Positions 26,043-35,378 of a DNA stretch of 64,000 nucleotides are shown one piece after another (position 1 is the stretch's first letter; the number at the start of each line of letters is the position of its first letter). This DNA is from Butyribacter intestini (lineage in GTDB: Bacteria; Bacillota; Clostridia; Lachnospirales; Lachnospiraceae), in the NCBI GenBank assembly GCA_001414325.1, contig LLKB01000005.1, forward strand, positions 658,635-722,634, in the 5' to 3' direction. A program made the position numbers and the translations under genes. Below the pieces are notes generated by a model, which was given only the letters and a program-made list of their open reading frames with translations, searched no databases and was not told the origin of the DNA.

Positions 26043-27200
26043 TTAAAGTTTTTCTATAAATCTCCCTATCCTTTCAAGTGCTGCTTTCAGGTCATCTATC
26101 GAATATGCATAAGAAATCCTCAAAAATCCTTCGCCGCAGTCACCAAAAGCCGTTCCCGGCACTACCGCTATCTTTTCTTCTTTGAGAAGTCTTGTCGCAA
26201 ACTCGTCAGAACTCATCCCAAATTTCTTTATACTTGGAAACATATAAAATGCACCATATGGCTCGAAACACTCTATGCCCATCTCCTCAAACGCATTTAA
26301 GAGAAATCTTCTCCTCCGGTCATACTCATCTCTCATTTTCTCCACATCATCATCACCGTGGCGAAGTGCCTCTATAGCTGCATATTGACTTGTTGTCGGA
26401 GCACACATAATGGCAAACTGGTGTATCTTTAATATCTGCTTGAGTATTACTTGGGGTCCGCAGGCATAGCCGAGTCTCCAGCCAGTCATCGCATATGATT
26501 TTGAAAATCCGTTTATAACGATGGTTCTTTCTTTCATCCCCGGAAATGCACCGATAGACACATGATTTCCACTGTATGTAAGCTCAGAATATATCTCATC
26601 CGAAATCACAAAAAGGTCATGCTCTATGACAAAATCAACAATTGGCTGTAATTCCTCTTTTGTCATTATCGCACCTGTAGGATTATTTGGAAACGGCATG
26701 ATAAGGATTTTAGTCTTGTCCGTCACGGCTTTTTCAAGCTGCTCTCTTGTAAGTTTAAAATCATTTTCCTCTTTTAATTCCACTATAACCGGAACTCCGT
26801 CGGCAAGTACGATACAGGGCTCATAAGAAACATAACTCGGCTGTGGAAGTATCACTTCATCACCTGCATCAAGCATGGCTCTGAGTGCTCCGTCAATAGC
26901 TTCACTTCCGCCGACCGTTATCATAATCTCATCTGACGGGTCATATTTTAAATCAAAACGCCTGTCAAGATATTTTGAAATTTCTATCTTTAACTCACTA
27001 AGACCCGCATTTGAAGTATAGAAAGTTCTGCCCTTTTCAAGAGAGTAAATTCCCTCCTCTCTTATATGCCATGGTGTATCAAAATCCGGCTCACCGACAC
27101 CGAGTGAGATGGCATCATCCATCTCACTTACTATATCAAAAAATTTTCTTATGCCTGACGGCTTAATCTGTTTAACCTTACCTGATAGTGCATCTCTCAT
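26043..27200 (-). CDS. Class I/II PLP-dependent aminotransferase
   Basis: Fold-type I aminotransferase of 385 residues, likely acting on aromatic or branched amino acids; the exact substrate is not deducible. It shows LGVGEPDFDTP, the MPFPNNPTGAIM block, ISDEIYSEL (Asp contacting the PLP nitrogen), and the PLP lysine in NGFSKSYAMTGWRLGYACG. LRISYAYS near the end carries the carboxylate-binding Arg. Its ATG overlaps the stop of the upstream Lrp-type regulator (ATGA), so translation is coupled and the regulator probably controls this gene. Confidence 0.93.
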   Translation of the reverse strand: MRDALSGKVKQIKPSGIRKFFDIVSEMDDAISLGVGEPDFDTPWHIREEGIYSLEKGRTFYTSNAGLSELKIEISKYLDRRFDLKYDPSDEIMITVGGSEAIDGALRAMLDAGDEVILPQPSYVSYEPCIVLADGVPVIVELKEENDFKLTREQLEKAVTDKTKILIMPFPNNPTGAIMTKEELQPIVDFVIEHDLFVISDEIYSELTYSGNHVSIGAFPGMKERTIVINGFSKSYAMTGWRLGYACGPQVILKQILKIHQFAIMCAPTTSQYAAIEALRHGDDDVEKMRDEYDRRRRFLLNAFEEMGIECFEPYGAFYMFPSIKKFGMSSDEFATRLLKEEKIAVVPGTAFGDCGEGFLRISYAYSIDDLKAALERIGRFIEKL

Positions 27201-27694
27201 GGTATAATTAACATCCTTTCTGATTCATGGTGCTCACCTGTCATCTCGACACCATGTTCCTTATATTTTTTAAGCACAAAATATGTCGCTGTACTGTTTA
27301 CATACTCAAGTGTTGACAGCTTCTCGGAAACAAATCTCGCAACTTCTTTCATACTCTTACCGGAAATCGTAACAGTAAGGTCAAAACCACCTGACATAAG
27401 ATAGACACTCTCGACCTCGTCAAACTTGTAAATTCTCTCAGCAACCTTGTTAAATCCCATATCACGCTGAGGTGTGACCTTAACCTCGATAAGAGCCGTC
27501 ACTTTCTCACAGTCAGTCTTATCCCAGTTTATAAGTGTAGGATAACCGCAAATGACATTCTCCTGCTCCATCTGCTTAAGCTCATTTGTAACCGCTGTCT
27601 CATCACTGCCAAGCATCGCCGCCAGCTCTTTAGTAGAATAACGGCTGTTCTTGCTAATCGTATTCAAAATCTTTTCTCTAAGCTCACTATTCAT
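27197..27694 (-). CDS. Lrp/AsnC-family transcriptional regulator
   Basis: A 165-residue regulator with an N-terminal winged helix (SRYSTKELAAMLGSDETAVTNELKQMEQ) and a C-terminal RAM/AsnC ligand-binding domain (TALIEVKVTPQRDMGFNKVAERIYKFDEVESVYLMSGGFDL). The ATG follows GGAGGG by 7 bases; a longer frame start would add 31 hydrophobic residues foreign to the family. Overlapping stop/start with the aminotransferase gene indicates a two-gene unit in which amino acid sensing may govern the enzyme. Confidence 0.9.
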   Translation of the reverse strand: MNSELREKILNTISKNSRYSTKELAAMLGSDETAVTNELKQMEQENVICGYPTLINWDKTDCEKVTALIEVKVTPQRDMGFNKVAERIYKFDEVESVYLMSGGFDLTVTISGKSMKEVARFVSEKLSTLEYVNSTATYFVLKKYKEHGVEMTGEHHESERMLIIP

Positions 27695-27764
27695 ATACGC
27701 CCTCCATTTCTTATACTCAAACTCTATTAAGTAAAATTGCAATAAACTAAATTGGTATGTGCAT

Positions 27765-28745
27765 CTAAATCTTATAAAGTTCATCACTTCCCGCAGGACC
27801 GATATACCTTGTCTCGTCCCTGCTCACAACTATCCTGTCGTTGCCCTCGGTTGCTCTTCCTATGACCGCCGCATTTATGCCTGCCTCCTCTAGTTTTTCA
27901 ACCAGAAGATTGCCTTTTTTACAGCCTATCATCATACTTCCGCTCGATATCAGCATATACGGATTTATTTTAAACACCTCGCATACCTCGATAGTTTCCT
28001 GCTTTATCGGAATTTTATCAAGATGTGCCGTAATTCCGACCCCTGATGCCTCACCGAGCTCCCAAAGTGCTCCAAAAACACCACCCTCCGTAACATCATG
28101 CATTGCACTGACACCAACTTCCATCGCTATCTTTGACTCAGGTATTACAGAGAGATACTCTTTAAATCCCTTTGCCACATCGACAAGTTCCCGTGGCAAT
28201 GTCTCAAGAAGCTTTTCCTCTTTTTCGGCAGCTATTATCGAAGTTCCCTCAAGTCCTGCCCACTTCGTCATAACTATCTCATCCCCCGGCTTTAATCCGC
28301 CTGTTGAAACAATTTTACCCTTTTTCACCTTGCCGACACCCGTAACATTTATTATCGGTCTGTTCACAGCATCCGAGATTTCAGTATGACCGCCCATCAC
28401 CTCTATTTTAAGTTTAGAACAAGCTGTCTCAATCTCCTCCATTATCCGCCTTAACTTTATCTCTCTTGTGCCATCAGGAAGAATTATCGTCGTCATTATC
28501 CCTATGGGCTCTGCACCGCTTGATGCAAGGTCATTTGCCGTAATATGAACAGCGAGATTTCCTATTCCCTTGTCCGTTCCCGTTATCGGGTCTGTCGAAA
28601 ATACAAGTGCTTCATCCTCGCCGACTGCTACAGCCGAACAGTCCTCACCTACTCCCGGATGCAATATAACTTCCTCTCTCCTGTGTCTTATCTGTTTAAA
28701 TACCGCTCTCTTTAAAACATTCTCTGGTACTTTTCCTATTTCCAT
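27765..28745 (-). CDS. AIR synthase-related (PurM/HypE fold) protein
   Basis: A 326-residue protein of the PurM-like ATP-binding superfamily, closest in layout to HypE and ThiL. Motifs are GVGEDCSAVAVGEDEALVFSTDPITGTDKGIGNLAVHI (N-terminal ATP site), EVMGGHTEISDAV, MHDVTEGGVFGALWELGE and the C-terminal LISSGSMMIG. The C-terminal cysteine of genuine HypE (PRIC) is absent; the end reads SDELYKI. No hydrogenase genes are near. An enzymatic role cannot be fixed. Confidence 0.85.
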   Translation of the reverse strand: MEIGKVPENVLKRAVFKQIRHRREEVILHPGVGEDCSAVAVGEDEALVFSTDPITGTDKGIGNLAVHITANDLASSGAEPIGIMTTIILPDGTREIKLRRIMEEIETACSKLKIEVMGGHTEISDAVNRPIINVTGVGKVKKGKIVSTGGLKPGDEIVMTKWAGLEGTSIIAAEKEEKLLETLPRELVDVAKGFKEYLSVIPESKIAMEVGVSAMHDVTEGGVFGALWELGEASGVGITAHLDKIPIKQETIEVCEVFKINPYMLISSGSMMIGCKKGNLLVEKLEEAGINAAVIGRATEGNDRIVVSRDETRYIGPAGSDELYKI

Positions 28746-28767
28746 CTGTCTTTATATTCCTTTCTTC

Positions 28768-30231
28768 TTAATCTTCCTCTTTTTTTTCAGTATTTTTCTT
28801 AGTTTCTGTTTTCTTTTGTTCACTCTGTTTTTTATCAATTTTTGTGTTTTCTTCCTTTTTAACTTCCTGCTGCTTTCCGACCGTCACATGCGGCGGCTCT
28901 GCATTGTAGGAGCTTGTATTTACAAGAACTCTCTTTTTCTTAACACCTTTTATATAGATTATCTTCCATAATTTTGCATTATATCCCGTATGTGCTGACT
29001 GGGTTACCTCCCTGTATCCTGACGGCTTAGTCGCATCGACCGTTATAACTTCACCCTCAGGCTGTTTTTCCTCTACTATCTCCGACTCAAATGTAATCTT
29101 TCTGTCCTTTTCTCTCGTGTCCTCACCAAATATCTTAAACGAAAGCACACCACCTTTTGCCGAAGCTGCAATGTATATAAGGGATTTTGTATTGTTCTTA
29201 AATTTCAAATCCTTATAATTTCCTGATATTGCTGCATCCCTCGACACATTTACATAATGTACGACCATTGAATGTGGAGAACGCTCAACAACTTCAAGTT
29301 CTGCATTTATAACAGCATTATAAAGCGTTGTTGAAACCTGACATACACCTCCACCGACACCTGATACCACTTTTCCACCTGCATATTCCGGTGCGGCTTT
29401 ATAACCATTTTCAACTGTTCTTTCTTTTATGACTTTCACTGTTGAAAAAGTCTGCCCCGGCTTTAGAATAGTTCCATTTATGCGTTCTGCTGCCGTCTGA
29501 ACATTACTACACCTGTCTGCCGTTGATGAACTGTAATCCGTAGAATATTCACCGAGCAAATCCGTACATTTTGAATACATCTTTCTTGTATATTTAGGCT
29601 TCTTTATACTTACGACAGCATCCAATACAAGCTTTTTGTCATTAAAATCACTATTTAATTTTTCACTAAATCTATCTACAGTAGCATCAACATTAACCTT
29701 TAAACCGGTGCAGTCTTTTGTCGCCTTAAGCTTTCCTTTTACCATCTTTAATCTTGAATTCTTCATCTTTTTATTATGAATCTTGCTTTTTAATTTAATA
29801 AATTTTCTAAGCTTATCTTCATTCAGATTTGTTTTAAGCTTATATGTCACATCTTTTTTTGAACAGCTTACGATTTCTTTGAATTTTTTAAAGATACTTC
29901 CTTTTTTTCCTATCTGATAAGCCTTATCTACATAATCTTTATCTTCTACCTCAAATCCAAGTTTATCGATAGTAGTCTTTGATTCTTTTCCGGCATTGCC
30001 ATATTTGATAATAACCTGTCTGTTTTTAAGTTCTTCGATATATTTATCAATTTTTTTCTGTGCTTTTACTTTTGTAAGTCCGCCAATATCAACACCATTT
30101 ATATTTGCACCCTGTATTATAGTGTTTCCACCTGTTTTCTTTAGCATTACAATAAAAAGAACTGCAACAATAATTGCTGCAACAACCATCCCCGACAATA
30201 TAATACATAATTTCTTTTCTCTTTTTTTCAT
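28768..30231 (-). CDS. VanW-family protein with G5-like domain and Lys/Glu-rich tail
   Basis: A 487-residue extracytoplasmic protein: one N-terminal membrane helix (about 9-29), a repeated peptidoglycan-binding-like region (about 35-210), and the VanW domain (about 225-370) with GQTFSTVKVIKERTVENGYKAAPEYAGG, GVGGGVCQVSTTLYNAV, and ERSPHSMVVHYV. A G5-like segment follows (VTVDATKPSGYREVTQSAHTG-type). The last 40 residues are almost entirely Lys, Glu, Thr and Gln. VanW proteins are widespread in Clostridia and their link to vancomycin resistance is only by name; no van genes are here. Confidence 0.88.
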   Translation of the reverse strand: MKKREKKLCIILSGMVVAAIIVAVLFIVMLKKTGGNTIIQGANINGVDIGGLTKVKAQKKIDKYIEELKNRQVIIKYGNAGKESKTTIDKLGFEVEDKDYVDKAYQIGKKGSIFKKFKEIVSCSKKDVTYKLKTNLNEDKLRKFIKLKSKIHNKKMKNSRLKMVKGKLKATKDCTGLKVNVDATVDRFSEKLNSDFNDKKLVLDAVVSIKKPKYTRKMYSKCTDLLGEYSTDYSSSTADRCSNVQTAAERINGTILKPGQTFSTVKVIKERTVENGYKAAPEYAGGKVVSGVGGGVCQVSTTLYNAVINAELEVVERSPHSMVVHYVNVSRDAAISGNYKDLKFKNNTKSLIYIAASAKGGVLSFKIFGEDTREKDRKITFESEIVEEKQPEGEVITVDATKPSGYREVTQSAHTGYNAKLWKIIYIKGVKKKRVLVNTSSYNAEPPHVTVGKQQEVKKEENTKIDKKQSEQKKTETKKNTEKKEED

Positions 30232-30302
30232 AATTATCTATCAACCTTTTCATTTAATTTGACATTTTATTTTTTATTGATTATGCTTAATATAATGATG
30301 TT

Positions 30303-30562
30303 GGGTTCAAAAGGTCTTTTGACCCTGACTGATGCTCCGGATTGCTTCATTGCTACGCAATTTTCGCAATCCTGCAAACACCTCCATTCTCGCATGTTTG
30401 CAAGCAAATCTGCTTCATGTCGGTGCTTGGTGGGTCAAGCCAGTAGATAGCAATTTGCATATAAATATGCATTGCTATCTACTTTTGACCCTGACATCAT
30501 ATAATACTAAAGAGTCAAAATATTCGCATAAAGAATGTTTTCCTTAGCCCTTTTGACTCTTT
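30303..30562. repeat. Multi-hairpin palindromic repeat block
   Basis: Part of the 622-base gap between the VanW gene and the gene at 30855. It holds a hairpin of GGGTTCAAAAG with CTTTTGACCC at the left, a 13-bp hairpin AGTAGATAGCAAT/ATTGCTATCTACT with an inner GCATAT pair, and a 12-bp stem AAAGAGTCAAAA/TTTTGACTCTTT at the right. CTTTTGACCCTGAC occurs twice as a 14-base direct repeat (30316-30329 and 30482-30495). GGATTGC/GCAATCC and TGCAAAC/GTTTGCA pairs lie between. It has no coding potential and looks like a mobile palindromic repeat; the last stem could terminate the small gene at 30645-30749. Confidence 0.6.
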
Positions 30563-30644
30563 TGTCTGTTTTTATTTACAGCTATATAACATGTAAATAT
30601 TATTCCATTGCCATTGTTTTCTTTTTAAAATAAACAGAAAACAT

Positions 30645-30749
30645 TTACTGTAAATACTGGAATACGATTGGCAGAACCATTGCTATAACCAATATTATAC
30701 ATATAACTGCTGCAATCTTCTGCTGGTTTTTTTTATTGAAAAAATTCAT
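30645..30749 (-). CDS. 34-residue membrane micro-protein
   Basis: A short gene encoding MNFFNKKNQQKIAAVICI followed by a hydrophobic run (residues about 12-30) and ending IVFQYLQ. It is preceded by GGAGGG 5 bases from the ATG, an unusually strong ribosome binding site for a chance frame. The topology is a short polar, Lys-rich N terminus and one membrane helix. Similar tiny membrane proteins are common in Clostridia. Function unknown. Confidence 0.65.
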   Translation of the reverse strand: MNFFNKKNQQKIAAVICIILVIAMVLPIVFQYLQ

Positions 30750-30854
30750 ATAGACCCTCCATTCTGTATGATTTTCCATACACTATAATATGTTATTTTC
30801 CGCAACTGTTATGTGAACAGTGCCGATTTTTAATTTACCTGAAAGGAAAAAAAT

Positions 30855-31466
30855 ATGCCTGTATTTTTTATATGCTTTATTGTATTCTTATTGTGGCTTC
30901 GCGTCAAGTTAAAACAACAGGACAAAAACGAAACCTCAAACAAAGATTTCTGGCAGCGTGAACACGAAGCTGACTTTTCAAGAAACAAAGATATTTCAAT
31001 GCTTGAATACATATCCGTTCCAAAAGAGGTACTGCCTTTTAATGAACAGACAAATGATATTGAGCTCATCCAGATACAGAAAGATATATCAGATGTTATG
31101 TCAAAAAAAATGATAAATCTTTCCGGTATGACAAACACTGATATAAAATTTGCATACGGACGCGGAAATTTTGAAATACTCTCCTTCTATGACCAGAACT
31201 ATCTTAAATTTTTAAGTCTGTTAAATAAATGGGGCACATACCTGCTAAACCACGGTGACAAAAACCGTGCAAAACAGATATTTGAGTATGCCATAAACAC
31301 ACTTAACTGTGACATATCAGGCTGCTACATTGGACTTGCCAAAATATATCTTAAAAATGACGATATCGACAAAGTTCAAAAACTTATCGACAAGATTCAG
31401 TATTCCGATGCATATCTGAAAGAGTCTATCACAAATAAACTCAATCAGATGCTCCAAAACTATTAG
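30855..31466 (+). CDS. Membrane-anchored protein with TPR-like C-terminal region
   Basis: A 203-residue protein with an N-terminal hydrophobic segment (residues 2-15) directly after the start, then a basic stretch (RVKLKQQDKNE). The C-terminal third (about 120-200) reads as two TPR-like helical hairpins: LNKWGTYLLNHGDKNRAKQIFEYAINTL and ISGCYIGLAKIYLKNDDIDKVQKLIDKI. The ATG follows a GAAAGGAAAA element. Function unknown; it is convergent with the radical-SAM gene downstream. Confidence 0.75.
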   Translation: MPVFFICFIVFLLWLRVKLKQQDKNETSNKDFWQREHEADFSRNKDISMLEYISVPKEVLPFNEQTNDIELIQIQKDISDVMSKKMINLSGMTNTDIKFAYGRGNFEILSFYDQNYLKFLSLLNKWGTYLLNHGDKNRAKQIFEYAINTLNCDISGCYIGLAKIYLKNDDIDKVQKLIDKIQYSDAYLKESITNKLNQMLQNY

Positions 31467-31505
31467 TATATTACTAATATAGCATATCATTTATATTTTC
31501 TGCTG

Positions 31506-33329
31506 TCAGTGGCTAAAAGCAATTTTATATATCGATGCCTGATGGTCGAGCGGATTTCTGTTTTTATAATCAAATAGAAGTCTGCTTTTTTTATCATTTA
31601 TGATTCCGGTTTTCAGATAATCCTGTATATCAATATCAAACTGTTCAAGATGCGTCATCCTGTGAAGCTGTTTCCAGTCATTTCCATCATATCCTTTAAG
31701 ATACTTATGCTCTGACTCCTCTTTTTTGTAAAATGTCCTGACTTCATCTTTTGGTATCTCTGACTCATATCCCACAAATATGGGTCTGTTTTTAAGATTT
31801 TCCCTCGCATAAATATCATATATTATAAGCTGCCTTAACACTTCCTCTTTTCTTTTATCAGGCTTACATATATCAAGTACAAATTCTAACAATATCTCGT
31901 AATTTTGAAGTCTTGACTGGTGTATTCCTTCATATCCCATCTTTTTATAAAAATTTCCTATCTGCATAAAGAAATCAAACGGTGTATCAAAAAATGAAAT
32001 AATATACGGCAGTGATGCCTCAAACTGCATACTGTTGTAATAACGCTCCGTCATATCCTCAACACGCTTTAATTTAAGTACATCCATATACGATACCCAG
32101 TCGGTAAAAAGAACTTCATACGGTGCTCTGTCCTGATATACTATAGCAAATTTTTCTCTGTCATAATATATCGGCGAACCCTTTAAGACCTTTAAAAATC
32201 CAAGCTGCAGCTGATCCGGTTTCATCTCATAAACAACATTGTATGAATTTTTAAAAGAATCATAATCCTCATACGGAAGACCTACTATAAGGTCTAAATG
32301 CTGGTGGATATTTCTCTGTTTTCTTATCTTTGCAACTTTCTGTTTTAAGACTGTAAGATCAGGATTCCTATGAATCGCCTTTAATGTCTCACTGTTAGCC
32401 GTCTGCACTCCTATTTCAAACTGCACAAGCCCCGGTCTAAAATTTTTAACATATTCTATCTCCTCATCCGTGAGAAGATCTGCTGACAGTTCAAAATGAA
32501 AATTCGTCACTCCATTGTCATGCTCATAAATATATTTCCATATTGCCATTGTATGTTCATGATTGCAATTAAATGTCCTGTCAACAAATTTTACCTGCGG
32601 CACTTTCATATCGAGGAAAAATTGCAATTCGTTTTCGACAAGCGCCATACTCCTAAACCTTACCTTTTTATCTACCGAAGAAAGACAATAACTACACCCA
32701 TAAGGACACCCACGGCTTGTCTCATAATAGATTATTCTGTTTTTAAGAGTGTCAATGTCAAATCCTGCATCTTTTGTATATGGAAACGGAATATCATCCA
32801 TAGACATATTCTCCCTCGGAGGATTTATGACTATATTATCTACACCGGATGCGACCGCATCTTCCCTGTAGACTATTCCCTTAATATCAGACAATCCCGG
32901 TATATTTAAACCAACCTTAATATTTCCCACCGTTTCCGCAAGATAATGATTTATAAGTTCGTAAAAACTCACCTCGCCCTCGCCGCTTATTATGCCTTTT
33001 ATCCACGGATATTTTTTTAGCTGCATATCACAGTCATATGAAACCTCCGGACCTCCGAGCCATATAGGCACATCCGGCATTATTTTGTGGATTTCCTTAG
33101 AAATTCCGGCAACAATGTCAATATTCCATATATAACATGAAAAACCTATCATTTTAGGCTTTTCAAGGAATATATCACCCAATATAAAATCAATCTCCTG
33201 ATTTATTGTGTATTCCTTTATCTGAAAATCACTATCATCTATCCCATGTTTCCTCGCATATGCCTGAATACAGTATATCCCAAGATTTGAATGTATATAC
33301 TTGGCATTTATTCCAACAAGTAAAATCAT
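31506..33329 (-). CDS. B12-binding domain radical SAM protein (DUF4080-type)
   Basis: A 607-residue enzyme with an N-terminal cobalamin-binding-like Rossmann domain (about 1-130, IGFSCYIWNIDIV, LGGPEVSYDC), a radical SAM core with the cluster motif CPYGCSYC (Cys208, Cys212, Cys215), and a C-terminal DUF4080-type region. FEIGVQTANSETLKAIHR and LDLIVGLPYEDYDSF are classic of the elongator/methylthiolase-like radical SAM branch. The canonical cobalamin-binding DxHxxG is not evident. Substrate is unknown. Confidence 0.9.
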   Translation of the reverse strand: MILLVGINAKYIHSNLGIYCIQAYARKHGIDDSDFQIKEYTINQEIDFILGDIFLEKPKMIGFSCYIWNIDIVAGISKEIHKIMPDVPIWLGGPEVSYDCDMQLKKYPWIKGIISGEGEVSFYELINHYLAETVGNIKVGLNIPGLSDIKGIVYREDAVASGVDNIVINPPRENMSMDDIPFPYTKDAGFDIDTLKNRIIYYETSRGCPYGCSYCLSSVDKKVRFRSMALVENELQFFLDMKVPQVKFVDRTFNCNHEHTMAIWKYIYEHDNGVTNFHFELSADLLTDEEIEYVKNFRPGLVQFEIGVQTANSETLKAIHRNPDLTVLKQKVAKIRKQRNIHQHLDLIVGLPYEDYDSFKNSYNVVYEMKPDQLQLGFLKVLKGSPIYYDREKFAIVYQDRAPYEVLFTDWVSYMDVLKLKRVEDMTERYYNSMQFEASLPYIISFFDTPFDFFMQIGNFYKKMGYEGIHQSRLQNYEILLEFVLDICKPDKRKEEVLRQLIIYDIYARENLKNRPIFVGYESEIPKDEVRTFYKKEESEHKYLKGYDGNDWKQLHRMTHLEQFDIDIQDYLKTGIINDKKSRLLFDYKNRNPLDHQASIYKIAFSH

Positions 33330-33483
33330 ATTTTAAACCTCTTAATTTCATTTATTCAGTGTCTTTTACTTACATTTAATATTTTTATTGCCATCCATAC
33401 TGCCGCTAACGCGGCATAGTGCAAATATGTCTGCGGTATAATTATATCCTCACAATCAGCACAACATATCATTAGTTTCACAA

Positions 33484-33717
33484 TTACTGCTCATACCACT
33501 TCTCATCTTTGCCAAGTGTCTTTGGTGCGCCCTCAAAAAACTTACACTCTCCCTCATTTTCACAGGAGCCTGCGAGTGCGTGTCTGCACACCATTCTTTT
33601 TTTATGATACCCGGCAACAGCACCATCTTCCTCATAACTCTCATACTCTACAGGCATCAGGCAATGATACTTGTCAACCGGACAAAATCCCTCTATCAGA
33701 TATTTCTTATAATCCAC
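33484..33717 (-). CDS. Small cysteine-rich protein
   Basis: A 77-residue protein with five cysteines (12, 19, 44, 52, 58) in the context FCPVDKYHC and CRHALAGSCENEGECKF, suggesting a metal site. The start is a GTG with GGAG 11 bases upstream. A competing shorter frame that overlaps it was rejected because it lacks this composition. Family unknown to me. Confidence 0.6.
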   Translation of the reverse strand: MDYKKYLIEGFCPVDKYHCLMPVEYESYEEDGAVAGYHKKRMVCRHALAGSCENEGECKFFEGAPKTLGKDEKWYEQ

Positions 33718-33841
33718 GATACCGTCATCTCCAATCTTATTACATTATCAATTACTGTTCACATTTATGATGCGCTTGTAATGAGCATATTACTTTTATT
33801 TCACAAATCCTATCTGTCTAACTAAAAATCCAAAACTTTTA

Positions 33842-34171
33842 CTACATAAGTCCCATCTGTTTTGCTTTATCGAGTGGATTTTTGAGTGCAAAATCCCACT
33901 CGTCTTTTCTGGCTTCATACTGCTCACATATCCATCCATAAACCTTATCAAGTCCGTCCTCGCTATACTCAAATTCTTTAACGGTATGAAAGTCAAGCGG
34001 TGTCTTTTCATAACAGAATGGCTCCGGCCACACATCTGCCTGAAGCACTTTTTCATCATCTTCTTTTGAAACTCCCTGAACCTGGTATCTCATCCCTTTG
34101 AAACTGCACTTTAATATTGCCTTTTTATTGTAAAAAGAACTTACATCATAAAAGGACTTCCTATTATTCAT
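33842..34171 (-). CDS. Conserved hypothetical protein
   Basis: A 109-residue soluble protein that I do not recognise by function. It has an N-terminal stretch with ILKCSFKGMRYQVQGV and an acidic, aromatic-rich C-terminal half (VWPEPFCYEKTPLDF, VYGWICEQYEARKDEW). It lies between the cysteine-rich gene and the tRNA-Trp gene on the same strand. Base composition resembles its neighbours. Confidence 0.68.
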   Translation of the reverse strand: MNNRKSFYDVSSFYNKKAILKCSFKGMRYQVQGVSKEDDEKVLQADVWPEPFCYEKTPLDFHTVKEFEYSEDGLDKVYGWICEQYEARKDEWDFALKNPLDKAKQMGLM

Positions 34172-34226
34172 AGTCTATACCTCACTTTCCCCCAAAAATA
34201 TATACAAAATATATAGCTGATAAATC

Positions 34227-34257
34227 GAAAAAAGCCTATCCAAAACGGATAGACTTC
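34227..34257 (-). terminator. Terminator of the tRNA-Trp gene
   Basis: On the minus strand, a stem built on CTATCC/GGATAG with a GTTTT loop followed by a T-tract (GGCTTTTTTC), starting 8 bases after the tRNA end. Confidence 0.85.
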
Positions 34258-34264
34258 TTGGTAG

Positions 34265-34335
34265 CAGGGGTGGAAGGAATCGAACCCTCCTCTGGAGTTT
34301 TGGAGACTCTTATTCTACCGATGAACTACACCCCT
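34265..34335 (-). tRNA. trnW: tRNA-Trp (anticodon CCA)
   Basis: A 71-base cloverleaf. Acceptor strands AGGGGTG and CACCCCT with discriminator G73; the D arm includes TAGTTCATCGGTAGAA; the anticodon loop CTCCAAA is closed by GAGT/ACTC and gives anticodon CCA; the T loop TTCGATT is closed by GAGGG/CCTTC. The 3' CCA is not encoded (CTACC follows), so it needs RNase Z and a CCA-adding enzyme. Confidence 0.93.
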
Positions 34336-34425
34336 GTATTAAGTGCTCGCTCACACGCGACTATTAGATAATAGCATACGCCTTTTACTATGTCAACAGT
34401 TTTTTGCAATTTTTTCAAATTTTTT

Positions 34426-35229
34426 TTAATACTTATAATCATTGTACCCTCTGAGTCTGCGGTAAAGTCCTGCCTTAGTAAGACACATATATGGAGATAC
34501 AAAGAATATTCCAAGCAATCCCAGCGTAAACGAACTTAAAATATTCCATCCTATAAAAGACAGGTCGAGTACAAATATCTGCCACTTCTGACCGTAAGTC
34601 ATCCTTCTACTCTCATCGAAAGCCTGCTGCATATCCATATCAGGATTTTCACTTAAAAGATATGGAATCATCGAATACTCATATGCCTTTATAATACCCG
34701 GTATGATAAAAAGCAGTCCCCACAAAACGGTAAATAATGACCTGAAAAACATTATTTTTACAATGTTCAGATAATTACTTTTAAATCCATATGAGATTTC
34801 TCCCATATCACATCTTGCCTCATAACTCCTGCTGAAAAATCTTTTTGTACCTACCTGGATTGGATTAAACACAAAAACAGATAACGCTATACCTATCAAA
34901 GCTGCAACAAGTGCAATGACTATACTGCCTATCACGACAGCAGTAATAGTCTTTACTATTGACGGCGTGATACTTCCTGTGATTTCATTTATCGAGTCCT
35001 TAAAATCATATGTTATATCCTTTTGGTCTGAAGAAAATGCGTCACCAATACTATTACTAATATCAGAAATATTATTACTGTTAGCATTATAATTAAGTTT
35101 CAAACCTCCTGAACCGCTTATATGTCCGGTCGTGACAAATGAAAGTATGATACCTCCAAGCACAAACAGCCAGTAATTAAGTTTTAACAGATTTTTTGCC
35201 TGTGTTTTTAATTCAACTCTTGACCACAT
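34426..35229 (-). CDS. DUF975-family integral membrane protein
   Basis: A 267-residue membrane protein with about five hydrophobic segments. The family pattern is visible in FFSRSYEARCDMGEISYGF and in RSLFTVLWGLLFIIPGIIKAYEYSMIPYLLSENPDM, where the G-x-x-K-x-Y-x-Y-M-x-x-Y block and the following PDMDMQQAFDESRRMTYGQKW are typical of DUF975. No function is established for the family. It stands alone downstream of MITE copy 2 and the AAA-ATPase gene. Confidence 0.88.
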   Translation of the reverse strand: MWSRVELKTQAKNLLKLNYWLFVLGGIILSFVTTGHISGSGGLKLNYNANSNNISDISNSIGDAFSSDQKDITYDFKDSINEITGSITPSIVKTITAVVIGSIVIALVAALIGIALSVFVFNPIQVGTKRFFSRSYEARCDMGEISYGFKSNYLNIVKIMFFRSLFTVLWGLLFIIPGIIKAYEYSMIPYLLSENPDMDMQQAFDESRRMTYGQKWQIFVLDLSFIGWNILSSFTLGLLGIFFVSPYMCLTKAGLYRRLRGYNDYKY

Positions 35230-35378
35230 AGCTTCTCCTCCTTTTTGTGAAAAATGATAAGATGCTCATTTACAGATGCAATGTATTGACGCATTGCAAT
35301 CTTTTTTACCCTTTTATATCATATTACCATTTTTTTACTTTGATTACCATAACAATAATCAAATTTTTATATTTTCAT

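Noticed and set aside
28768..30231. VanW protein as a vancomycin-resistance determinant
   Set aside because: The name is historical; no vanA/B/H/X-type genes are present and such proteins are common in Clostridia.
33456..33644. A 62-residue minus-strand frame
   Set aside because: It overlaps the cysteine-rich gene at 33484-33717, which has a more protein-like sequence and a start with a ribosome binding site.
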